From NCBI RefSeq assembly GCF_900129135.1, contig NZ_FQVI01000003.1, forward strand, positions 186,001 to 250,000: 64,000 nt of DNA, written 5' to 3'. The notes beneath the pieces were generated by a model. That model was not told the origin of the DNA. It saw only the letters and a list, made by a program, of their open reading frames with translations, and did not search any database. Positions within the stretch are counted from its first letter, which is position 1, and each line of letters begins with the position of its first letter. The stretch comes from Lactonifactor longoviformis DSM 17459 (GTDB lineage: Bacteria > Bacillota > Clostridia > Lachnospirales > Lachnospiraceae). Shown in pieces: positions 1-8,700 of the stretch. The translations under genes were made by a program, and so were the position numbers.

Positions 1-359
1 AGACATCTTCCGCCATCCGGATCACCCATCTGCCTACCAATATTGTAGTGCAGTGTCAGAATGAGCGCTCCCAGCATATGAACAAAGATAAGGCAATGCA
101 GATGCTGAAAGCAAAGCTCTATCTTTTAAAGCAGCAGGAAAACGAGGCGAAGCTTTCAGGCATCAGAGGAGAGGTGTCAGAGATTGGCTGGGGAAATCAG
201 ATTCGTTCCTATGTGATGCAGCCGTATACTATGGTCAAGGATCACAGGACCAGCGCGGAAACAGGCAATGTGGATGCTGTTATGGACGGGGATTTGGATT
301 TATTCATCAATGCATATCTCAAATGGATAACCCTTTCCAAAAAAGACTTGCAGAACTAA
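1..359 (+). CDS. prfB: Peptide chain release factor 2, C-terminal part (partial)
   Basis: The reading frame is open from base 3 and encodes the last ~118 residues of a class I release factor. It contains the conserved stretch [19 protein letters not shown] that follows the GGQ loop, then [13 protein letters not shown] and the RF2-type end with [18 protein letters not shown]2 recognises UGA and UAA stop codons and triggers peptide release on the ribosome. The GGQ motif and any programmed frameshift site lie outside the window. The RF2 rather than RF1 call rests on the C-terminal pattern. Confidence 0.95.
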   Translation, partial: TSSAIRITHLPTNIVVQCQNERSQHMNKDKAMQMLKAKLYLLKQQENEAKLSGIRGEVSEIGWGNQIRSYVMQPYTMVKDHRTSAETGNVDAVMDGDLDLFINAYLKWITLSKKDLQN

Positions 360-424
360 GCAGTTTATGCTAATATCTTTTGTGGAAAAACAAATGTATT
401 TCGTGAACGAACAAGGTGATAGAC

Positions 425-868
425 ATGTCTGAAAAAAGTAAGTACTTTGTAATAAAAGAGAAGGCTGTGCCGGAGGTACTGGCAAAGGTGGTAGAGGCTA
501 AGCGGCTGCTGGATTCCAAAAAGGGGATGACTGTGCAGGAAGCAACAGAGCAGGTTGGAATCAGCAGAAGCTCTTTTTATAAATACAAGGATGATATTTT
601 CCCCTTTCATGAGAATGCCAGAGGTAAGACCATTACCTTCATTATTCAGATGGATGATGAACCCGGTCTGCTCTCTGAAGTGCTGCAGGCCATTGCCGAG
701 AATCACGGAAATATTCTGACGATACATCAGAGTATCCCCATCAATGGAATCGCCAGTCTTACGTTAAGTGTGGACATTCTTCCCAACCGGGGAGACGCGG
801 AAGCTATGGTGGATGATATCGAAGCATGTCAGGGTGTACATTATTTAAAAATACTAGGCAGGGAGTGA
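425..868 (+). CDS. ACT domain-containing protein (PheB/UPF0735 type)
   Basis: 147 residues. The N-terminal part (about 1-70) looks like a helix-turn-helix: TVQEATEQVGISRSSFYKYKD. The C-terminal part (about 75-145) is an ACT domain beginning TFIIQMDDEPGLLSEVL, a fold that typically binds amino acids. ATG at 425 is chosen over the in-frame GTG at 416 because AAGGTG lies just upstream. The gene ends 7 bp before hom, so it is probably an amino-acid-responsive partner or regulator of the homoserine/threonine operon. Proteins of this family are often annotated PheB, but chorismate mutase activity is not supported here. Confidence 0.85.
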   Translation: MSEKSKYFVIKEKAVPEVLAKVVEAKRLLDSKKGMTVQEATEQVGISRSSFYKYKDDIFPFHENARGKTITFIIQMDDEPGLLSEVLQAIAENHGNILTIHQSIPINGIASLTLSVDILPNRGDAEAMVDDIEACQGVHYLKILGRE

Positions 869-875
869 AAAAACG

Positions 876-2093
876 ATGATTAATATCGCAGTGTTAGGGT
901 ATGGAACCGTTGGTTCCGGAGTTGTGGAGGTTATCAGGACAAACCACACCAGTATTAATAAAAAGGCCGGTGAGTATATTAATATTAAATATGTTCTGGA
1001 TCTGAGAGATTTTCCGGGCGATCCGGTAGAGGAAGTTCTGGTACATGACTTTGAGACAATAATAAACGATCCGGAGATACAAATCGTAGTAGAAGTTATG
1101 GGCGGTGTGGAGCCGGCATATACCTTTACAAAAAGAGCGCTGGAAGCAGGCAAGAGCGTATGTACTTCCAATAAAGAGCTGGTGGCAAAGCATGGGGTGG
1201 AGCTTCTTGCGATAGCGAAAGAGAGGGATATCAATTACCTCTTTGAAGCAAGCTGCGGCGGCGGAATTCCCATTATTCGTCCCCTGAACTCTTCTTTGAC
1301 AGCGGACGAGATTGATGAGATCACTGGTATCTTAAACGGTACTACAAACTATATCTTGTCTCAGATGGCAGAAAACGGTTCTGATTTTGATGAAGTATTA
1401 AAGGACGCTCAGGACAAGGGTTACGCAGAGCGCAATCCTGAGGCAGATGTGGAAGGCTATGATGCCTGCCGTAAAATTGCTATTCTGTCTTCTCTGGCCT
1501 TCGGGGATCATGTGGACTATGAGGATATTTATACGGAAGGAATTACAAAGATAACAGCTACAGATATCAAGTATGCCAAGGTCATGGGCACAAGCATTAA
1601 GCTGCTGGCTACAAGCAAAAAGGTGGGAGACAAGTTCTATGCCATGGTATCTCCTGTAATGATTGACCGCAAAAGTCCGCTTTACAGCGTGAATGATGTA
1701 TTTAATGCCATTTTTGTGCACGGCAATGTGCTGGGAGATGCCATGTTCTATGGCAGCGGCGCCGGCAAACTGCCTACAGCCAGTGCAGTGGTGGCGGATG
1801 TGGTTGACTGTGCAAAGCATCTTCACAGAAATATTATGATGAGCTGGAGCAGCAAAAAGTTAGATCTTATGGATGTGGAAGAAGTAAAGAACCGTTTCTT
1901 TGTCCGGGTAAGAGGAAGTATGACTGGTGATATCTCTAAGGTGGAAGAAGTATTCGGCAGTGTTCAGCCCTATGGAGTTGCAGATGTGGCAGATGAGTTC
2001 GGATTCCTGACAGAAGAGATGACAGAGAAAGAGTTCAGGGAGAAAGCTGCCCGCGTGGAAGGCGTGATCAGCAGAATCAGAGCAAGAGTATAG
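876..2093 (+). CDS. hom: Homoserine dehydrogenase
   Basis: 405 residues. Reduces aspartate semialdehyde to homoserine with NAD(P)H, the branch-point step towards threonine and methionine. Visible are the N-terminal Rossmann motif GYGTVGSGV, the STNKELVAKHG-like segment with the catalytic-region Lys (here TSNKELVAKHG), GGGIPIIRPL, and GILNGTTNYIL in the catalytic domain. The last ~70 residues (from FFVRVRGSMTGDISKVEEVF) resemble a C-terminal ACT domain, the usual site of threonine feedback. It lies between the ACT protein and the apgM-like gene with gaps of 7 and 10 bp, so the three genes should be one operon. Confidence 0.96.
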   Translation: MINIAVLGYGTVGSGVVEVIRTNHTSINKKAGEYINIKYVLDLRDFPGDPVEEVLVHDFETIINDPEIQIVVEVMGGVEPAYTFTKRALEAGKSVCTSNKELVAKHGVELLAIAKERDINYLFEASCGGGIPIIRPLNSSLTADEIDEITGILNGTTNYILSQMAENGSDFDEVLKDAQDKGYAERNPEADVEGYDACRKIAILSSLAFGDHVDYEDIYTEGITKITATDIKYAKVMGTSIKLLATSKKVGDKFYAMVSPVMIDRKSPLYSVNDVFNAIFVHGNVLGDAMFYGSGAGKLPTASAVVADVVDCAKHLHRNIMMSWSSKKLDLMDVEEVKNRFFVRVRGSMTGDISKVEEVFGSVQPYGVADVADEFGFLTEEMTEKEFREKAARVEGVISRIRARV

Positions 2094-2103
2094 GAGTAAA
2101 ATC

Positions 2104-3306
2104 ATGAAATATATAGTGGTGTTAGGTGATGGTATGGCCGATGAACCGCTGGAGGCAATCGGCGGTAAAACGCCGCTGGAATATGCGGATACTCCGGCCA
2201 TGGATGCAATGTCAAAAAAGGCTGAGATCGGCCTGGTACATACCATACCGGAAGGGATGACGCCCGGCAGTGATACGGCGAACCTTTCCGTATTGGGTTA
2301 CGATCCCAAGATCTATTATTCCGGCCGTTCTCCCCTGGAGGCACTTAGCATCGGGGTGGATATGAAGCCTGATGATGTGGCTCTGAGATGTAATATTGTT
2401 ACTATAACAGAAGAGGATAAGCCCTATGAGGAGCAGAGGATTATGGATCACAGCTCCGGAGAAATCAGCACCGCAGACGCTAAGATTCTGCTGGACGCTG
2501 TAACCAGTGAGCTTGCAGATGAGATTTATCAATTTTATCTGGGAACCAGCTACCGTCACTGTCTCATCTGGGCGAAGGGAAGCGTGGTGCCTCTGACGCC
2601 GCCTCATGATGTACTGACGCAGGTGATAGGGCAGTACCTTCCACAGGATGAGAAGCTTCGCTGCATGCAGAAGAGAAGCTATGAGATTTTAAAAAATCAT
2701 CCCGTGAATCTGGAACGTAAGGCGAAGGGGCTGAACCCTGCCAACAGTTTCTGGTTCTGGGGGGCAGGCACCCGTCCGGCCTTGTCGTCGTTTGAGGAGA
2801 AATACCACAAAAAGGGTGTTATGATTTCTGCGGTTGATCTGCTCAAGGGTATTGCAGCAGGAGCCGGTATGCATAATATATCCGTAGAGGGCGCCAACGG
2901 AGGGCTCCATACCAATTACGAAGGGAAGGCCCAGGCTGCAGTGGATGCACTGACCAGGGACGGATATGATTTTGCATATATCCATGTTGAGGCACCCGAT
3001 GAGATGGGGCACCAGGGAAGTGTAGAGCGAAAGGTACAGGCGATAGAGTATCTGGATGAGAGAGTGATTCAGTATGTGAAAGAACGCATGGATGCTTCGG
3101 GGGAAGACTATCGAATGATGATACTTCCGGATCATCCCACCCCAATCTGTGTGAGAACGCATACGGGGAATCCAGTGCCCTATATGCTGTATGACAGTAC
3201 AAAGCTTCAGAACAATACCTGGAATTACAATGAAAAAGAGGCTGGAGCCAGCGGCAATGTCATTGCCCACGGCTATGAGCTGATGGAGTATTTGTTTGCC
3301 AGATAA
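2104..3306 (+). CDS. Cofactor-independent phosphoglycerate mutase family (ApgM-like), probable homoserine kinase analogue
   Basis: 400 residues of the archaeal-type, cofactor-independent phosphoglycerate mutase branch of the alkaline phosphatase superfamily. Metal and catalytic motifs are visible: VLGDGMADEPL at the start, TPGSDTANLSVLGYDP around residue 57, HVEAPDEMGHQGS around 298 and ILPDHPTP around 340. The gene sits 10 bp after hom, and no thrB (GHMP-type homoserine kinase) is seen in the operon. In published subsystem annotations this family next to hom is proposed as a functional analogue of homoserine kinase. The family call is firm. The threonine-pathway role is inference from context. 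Confidence 0.88.
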   Translation: MKYIVVLGDGMADEPLEAIGGKTPLEYADTPAMDAMSKKAEIGLVHTIPEGMTPGSDTANLSVLGYDPKIYYSGRSPLEALSIGVDMKPDDVALRCNIVTITEEDKPYEEQRIMDHSSGEISTADAKILLDAVTSELADEIYQFYLGTSYRHCLIWAKGSVVPLTPPHDVLTQVIGQYLPQDEKLRCMQKRSYEILKNHPVNLERKAKGLNPANSFWFWGAGTRPALSSFEEKYHKKGVMISAVDLLKGIAAGAGMHNISVEGANGGLHTNYEGKAQAAVDALTRDGYDFAYIHVEAPDEMGHQGSVERKVQAIEYLDERVIQYVKERMDASGEDYRMMILPDHPTPICVRTHTGNPVPYMLYDSTKLQNNTWNYNEKEAGASGNVIAHGYELMEYLFAR

Positions 3307-3324
3307 ATAGGGTAAAAAAGACAT

Positions 3325-3368
3325 ACCTGGCTGCGATTTGCCGAGAGTAAATGCAGCCAGGTTTTTTT
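3325..3368 (+). terminator. Intrinsic terminator after the hom operon
   Basis: A stem CCTGGCTGC (3326-3334) pairs with GCAGCCAGG (3353-3361) and is followed by seven T. It separates the ACT-hom-apgM operon from lysC and lies only about 25 bp before the lysC start, so it could also act as an attenuator for read-through into lysC. Confidence 0.85.
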
Positions 3369-3394
3369 GCAGATATTCATAATTGGAGGTAACT

Positions 3395-4600
3395 ATGCTG
3401 ATTGTTAAAAAGTTCGGAGGAACCTCGGTTGCTGACAAAGAAAGGATTTTTCATGTGGCAGGCCGATGTGCCGAAGAGTATAAAAAGGGGAATGACATCG
3501 TTGTAGTGCTCTCGGCCATGGGCAAATATACGGATGAATTGATTGAAAAGGCCAGAGACATCAATCCAAATCCCCCAAAAAGAGAGATGGATATGCTGTT
3601 TACCATTGGTGAACAAATGTCAGTGTCTCTGATGGCAATGGCTATGAACCAGCTGGGGGTTCCGGCTGTGTCTCTAAACGCCTTTCAGGTTCCTATGTAT
3701 ACCACCAGCAATTACGGCAGCGCCAGGCTGAAAAGAATTGACAGCGATCGCATCCGCAATGAGTTGGAAAACAGGCGGATTGTTATTGTCACCGGCTTTC
3801 AGGGAGTCAACAAATACAACGATTATACAACTCTGGGCAGAGGCGGTTCGGACACCACAGCGGTGGCGCTGGCAGCGGTTCTTCACGCAGATGCCTGTGA
3901 GATTTATACAGACGTAGACGGGGTTTACACAGCAGATCCCCGCATAGTAAGGACAGCCAGGAAAATGGCAGAGATTACTTACGACGAGATGCTGGATCTG
4001 GCCACTCTTGGAGCTGGGGTACTGCACAACCGATCCGTGGAAATGGCAAAGAAATACGGGGTGCCCCTGGTGGTGCGATCCAGTCTGAATGACGCAGAGG
4101 GTACTGTAATTAAGGAGGAAGTAAAAGTGGAACGAATGCTCATCACAGGGGTGGCCCTGGATAAAAATGCAGACCGGATTTCAGTGATCGGATTAAAAGA
4201 CGAACCGGGAATCGCATTTAAATTATTTGATACACTGGCAAAAAAGAACATCAATGTAGATGTGATTCTTCAATCCATTGGCAGGAACAATACCAAAGAT
4301 ATCTCCTTTACCGTAGCGGATACCGATCTGGAAGAGGCAGTGCAGGCCATCCGTGAATCCGGAAGATTTGCTTATGATGAAGTAAAATATAAGACAGATA
4401 TTGCAAAACTCTCCGTAGTTGGGGCCGGAATGATGTCCAATCCCGGGGTGGCGGCAAAAATGTTTGAAAGTCTGTATAATGAGGGGATTAACATTAATAT
4501 GATCTCTACCTCAGAGATACGTGTAACCGTACTCATTGAAGAAAAAGATGCAGAGAAGGCTATGAATGCAGTGCATGAGGCCTTTGGACTTGCTGAATAA
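3395..4600 (+). CDS. lysC: Aspartate kinase
   Basis: 401 residues. Phosphorylates aspartate, the first step to lysine, threonine and methionine. The kinase domain opens with KKFGGTSV and carries FTIGEQMSVSLMAMA and TTLGRGGSDTTAVALAA. Two ACT regulatory domains occupy about residues 260-400 (ISVIGLKDEPGIAFKLFDTLA and LSVVGAGMMSNPGVAAKMFE). ATG at 3395 is chosen because AATTGGAGG ends just upstream; the in-frame TTG at 3383 lies inside that ribosome site. No lysine riboswitch or T-box fits in the 88-bp upstream gap, so control is presumably read-through and allosteric feedback. Confidence 0.95.
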   Translation: MLIVKKFGGTSVADKERIFHVAGRCAEEYKKGNDIVVVLSAMGKYTDELIEKARDINPNPPKREMDMLFTIGEQMSVSLMAMAMNQLGVPAVSLNAFQVPMYTTSNYGSARLKRIDSDRIRNELENRRIVIVTGFQGVNKYNDYTTLGRGGSDTTAVALAAVLHADACEIYTDVDGVYTADPRIVRTARKMAEITYDEMLDLATLGAGVLHNRSVEMAKKYGVPLVVRSSLNDAEGTVIKEEVKVERMLITGVALDKNADRISVIGLKDEPGIAFKLFDTLAKKNINVDVILQSIGRNNTKDISFTVADTDLEEAVQAIRESGRFAYDEVKYKTDIAKLSVVGAGMMSNPGVAAKMFESLYNEGININMISTSEIRVTVLIEEKDAEKAMNAVHEAFGLAE

Positions 4601-4602
4601 GG

Positions 4603-4660
4603 GACAGGCCTGTCTGATTTTGGGACGTGTTCTTTCTAGAAAGAACACGTCCCAAAATCA
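4603..4660. repeat. Tandem perfect palindromes (12 bp and 46 bp) downstream of lysC
   Basis: GACAGGCCTGTC (4603-4614) is a 12-bp perfect palindrome. It is followed immediately by a perfect loopless 46-bp palindrome (4615-4660) centred on TCTAGA at 4637/4638, whose half reads TGATTTTGGGACGTGTTCTT. There is no U-tract, so this is not a standard terminator. It may be a small mobile palindromic repeat or an extra transcription barrier. No second copy was noticed in the window. Confidence 0.8.
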
Positions 4661-4671
4661 CTTTAGTCTAA

Positions 4672-4700
4672 AAAAGCTGCTCATCAAACGAGCAGCTTTT
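4672..4700. terminator. Bidirectional terminator between lysC and the DUF975 gene
   Basis: AAAAGCTGCTC (4672-4682) and GAGCAGCTTTT (4690-4700) form an 11-bp stem with a 7-nt loop. A-rich and T-rich arms let it terminate in both directions, serving lysC on the plus strand and the DUF975 gene on the minus strand. Confidence 0.85.
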
Positions 4701-4713
4701 CTATTTTATCCAT

Positions 4714-5499
4714 TTATCCAATATCGTTATAATTTCCATAAGGGGTTTGATATTCGGCATGTGTTTCCTGCACCGGTTCGTCAAGTTCTCCTGTCACATC
4801 CAGGTAGAAAAAGACCTGGGTTGCCGTCATATAGGGTACCACCCACAAAAGTCCTATGTAACAGGAAAATACAGATAGTACCAACATTCCCAAAAAGCTG
4901 AGTTCGATATACAGCAGGCGTCCCCTGTGCCCTTTCAGAAGTCTGAAACTTTCCCTCAGGGAGTCCAGCGCTCCTAGTTCCGGATTGTCCAGCAGCATAG
5001 GAATAGAGAGGAAAAACAGCAGTTTCACAAAAAGATTCACCAGACTGCCTGCCAGTGTTGTCCCCAGCATAATCAGATTCAGAGAGAGATTGGTCATCCG
5101 CTCCGGATGCTGATAGTATGTCATCAGGGCAGCATACAGGGGAACCTGTACAATGAATCCCGGAATGGACTGTAAAAATGCAGAGATAATGATCCTGTCC
5201 GGATGATGAGAAAAGGCATAGGCAATATCCCCTGCGCGAAATGGCTGATTTCTGCACAGATTCAGGTGAAGCTTAAAGAAACCGGCGGAAAATACGGAGA
5301 GGATCAGGGAGATAACAATGGTAAATATCTGCTCCATCACCATGGTGGAAATACTGTAGCCGCCAAAAAGTGCAGTGGACAGCATGTATAGGGAGACAGC
5401 GATCACCGCCAGCAGAAGAAAGCCGGCCATAGGTGTTCCATATTTTCCATTCAGCGCCATTCGGGCTGATTGCTTTAATTGGGCGGATGTTCTTTTCAT
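4714..5499 (-). CDS. DUF975 family integral membrane protein
   Basis: 261 residues from ATG 5499 (MKRTSAQLKQSARMALNGKYG). Several hydrophobic segments span most of the length, and the family mark NGKYG near the N-terminus is present, so it is assigned to DUF975, whose function is unknown. An in-frame ATG at 5538 was rejected: a promoter (TTGTTT-N17-TATAAT) ends four bases upstream of it, placing the RNA start at about that codon, whereas 5499 is preceded by GGAAAGG. Single gene, convergent with lysC. Confidence 0.85.
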   Translation of the reverse strand: MKRTSAQLKQSARMALNGKYGTPMAGFLLLAVIAVSLYMLSTALFGGYSISTMVMEQIFTIVISLILSVFSAGFFKLHLNLCRNQPFRAGDIAYAFSHHPDRIIISAFLQSIPGFIVQVPLYAALMTYYQHPERMTNLSLNLIMLGTTLAGSLVNLFVKLLFFLSIPMLLDNPELGALDSLRESFRLLKGHRGRLLYIELSFLGMLVLSVFSCYIGLLWVVPYMTATQVFFYLDVTGELDEPVQETHAEYQTPYGNYNDIG

Positions 5500-5541
5500 A
5501 GATGTAACGACCTTTCCTGTAGGATTAAAATGTTCCATGTT

Positions 5542-5570
5542 ATTATAGCAATATTATGCCAAATAAACAA
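5542..5570 (-). promoter_or_regulatory. Promoter of the DUF975 gene
   Basis: On the minus strand TTGTTT (5570-5565) is separated by 17 bp from a perfect TATAAT (5547-5542). Expected RNA start near 5535. This position decides the start codon of the DUF975 gene. Confidence 0.75.
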
Positions 5571-5793
5571 TAACACTTTCCTGTAAAAAAATATACAAAA
5601 ATAAGAAAATAATTAAACTTTCCCGTCCTAAATAGCAGACAGTTCAAAAGAGGGTAAGATTTCCTACCTTTTTAGAATCATAGTCCCAAGAGAACCTGGC
5701 GGTATTTGATAAAATGAAAGCAAAGTATCTCGTTTCAGGGATACTTCTGCCCGGCAGGGCAGGGAAAAAACAAATAAGAACAGGAGGATGAAG

Positions 5794-8700
5794 ATGAGGA
5801 AAAGGAAACTATCTACGAGCATTACCGCGTGGATACTGAGCGCAAGCATGCTGTTTTCCATGCTCCCGCCTACCGCTGTAAGTGCGGATCCGGGAGGGAA
5901 TGACAGTATCGTCAGAACGTTGGCGGCCTCTTATGACATGAGCCATGCAGAAGGTATGCTGACAGACACCAGCGGCAACGGGATGGATGCGGAGCTGGTA
6001 GGCTTTACGGACGACGACTTTGGATTCAGCGAGGAAGATGAGACAGACGAGGTACTGAATTTTGCAGCTGACAAAAGTAAGTATGTAAAACTCCCGGCAG
6101 GGATAATCACAGGTGAAAGTTTTTCCATTGAGGCAACGTTCAAGACAGGCACAAAAGCAGGACATTGGTTATGGTGTCTTGGTACGAAGGAGAACACATG
6201 GCCGAATGTGAATAATTACGTATTTTTAAACCCTATGCAGGATAGCGGCACCATCCGCGGAGGGATAAAGGATGGGGCTACAGAATTGCTGTTCGGCAAT
6301 ATGCCTTCCCTGACACCGGATACTTACAGCACAGTCCGGATGGACTTCGACAGGGGTATTATGCAGCTGTATGTGGACGGCGTTAAGGTAGGAGACGATA
6401 TCGTAAGCAACTATTCCATTCAGGATATCCTGAATGCGGGAACGAATCCGGGGGAGGATTTCTGCGGGTATATCGGCAAATCACTATATACACCGGATAA
6501 AGCGTTTGCCGGAACTCTGACAGAATTTAACGTATACTCTCCGGTTGAGAACCCGGACAGAGACACAGCGGAGGCTGATGTCAATGAGCTTACGCTTCCA
6601 GAGGTAATTGAGGGAGATATAGAGCTTCCTGTGGCAGGAACAAACGGGAGTGTAATTACATGGACCTCAAACCGGGAAGATGTAATCAGCACAGACGGTA
6701 CCGTTACCCGTCAGCCATTTGATACCAAGGTTGTGCTGACGGCAACCGCAGACTGCAACGGCACTACCGCAGAGCGGTCTTTTGAGGTGCTTGTAAAGGC
6801 TAGTGAGGACAAAGACGATAGAAATCTGGTAGCCTCTTATGATATGAGCCATCAGGGGGATACACTGACTGATACCAGCGGGAATGGAATGGACGCCAGG
6901 CTTGTGGGTATGACAGATGCTGATTTTACAGAAGACAGCGGCGCAGTGCTGAACTTCACTGGCGATAAAAACAAATATGTGGAGCTTCCCAAGGGATTAA
7001 TCCAGGGGGAAACATTTTCTGTTGAGGCAACCGTTAAGACCGGCAAGCAGGCAAATCACTGGCTGTGGTGTCTGGGAACAAAGGTCAGCGGAACCGGAAA
7101 TAACTATGTGTTTGTGAACCCTATGCAGGGCGGCGGAGCCATTCGTGCCGGAATTAAGAGCGGCTCAGAAAAGCTGCTTGCCCAGACGGCCAAACTCACA
7201 CCGGATACTTACGCTACCGTTCGTCTTGATTTTGAGAATGGAACTATGCGCCTTCTGGTGGACGGAGTGGAAGTAGTCAGTGGGTTGGAAACGGGATATT
7301 CTGTACAGAAGATACTCGCCGATGGTACAAATGCAGAGGAAGACATCTGCGGGTATATCGGTAAATCCCTGTATTCTGCAGATCCGGGATTTACGGGCTC
7401 GCTGAAGGGCTTTAAAGTATACTCTCCCACAATGTCTGAGGATATGCTGGCAGCAGCTGATTTGGATAAAATCTCTCTGCCGGACTCTGTATACGAAGAT
7501 CTGGACCTGCCCTCTGTTGGAGGCAACGGAAGCAGCATTACCTGGAGCTCAGATAGCAAGGATGTGATCACCGATGCCGGAGAGGTTTCTCCAGCACAGC
7601 AGGATGCAGAGGTAATTTTAACGGCAAAGGCTGACCTGAACGGCGCTACTGCAGAAAAAACGTTTACCGTAAAGGTTGTGGGGACAGACTCCATATTGGC
7701 AGAAGCGATGGATTCACTGACCTTTGCGTATACAGAGATTTACGGGAATATTACACTTCCTACAGCGCTTGCAAACGGGGCAGCTGTTCAGTGGTCTGTG
7801 AACGAAGCCGGAAAAGATCTCATTACGGTGGAAGATCAGACATCCGAAGGCGGAAGAACAATTCCTGCCGGTGTGGTAACCAGACCGGCAAAAGACACGG
7901 AAATTCAGCTTACCGCAGATGTTTCCGTGGGCGACAGTGCGGACAGTAAATCCTTTACGTTTACTGTAAAAGCAAAACCGGAAGAAAAAGGGGAAACCAC
8001 AGCATATCTGTTTGCGCATTTCACCGGATCAGAAGGCAGAAGCACCGACGAACAGATCTATTTTGCCACAAGCGAGAACGGAAGCCAGTGGACAGATCTC
8101 AGAGAAAACGGAAACCCTGTCCTTTCTTCCGAACTGGGAGACAAAGGTGTCAGAGATCCCTATCTGGTGCGTTCTCCTGAGGGCGATAAGACATACCTGA
8201 TTGCTACAGACCTGAGTATCTATCACAGAGGCGGCTGGGGCAATGCTGCTGCTACTACTACCGGAAGCACCAGTCTGGTGGTATGGGAATCTTCTGATCT
8301 TGTAAATTGGAGCGAACCGCGTCTGGTGGATGTGGCATCCAGGATTCCGGGTGCGGGCTGTGCATGGGCGCCGGAAGCATTTTATGATGAAGAGACCGGC
8401 CAGTATGTAGTTTACTGGGCTACGGCATCGGGTGAGAGCAATGAACTGGGTGATCCCATGAATATGTATTATGCCACTACCCGTGACTTCTATACATTCT
8501 CAGAACCCGTGCTTTGGATTGACAGAGAACATTCCATCATTGATACTACAATGATCCAAGCCAACGGCAAATATTACCGTGCATCCGGCGACGGCCAGAT
8601 CACGATTGAAGAAAGTGATTCTATATACGATGGATGGAAAATCATCGGAACCTTAAAGGATATCTTTAACAATGACAATTACAGCGGGGCAAAGCTTGAA

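Noticed and set aside
3307-3394. Lysine riboswitch or T-box before lysC
   Set aside because: Only 88 bp, occupied by a simple terminator hairpin; no L-box or T-box motifs.
4566-4901. 111-codon plus-strand frame after lysC
   Set aside because: It runs through two palindromes and a terminator and has no ribosome site.
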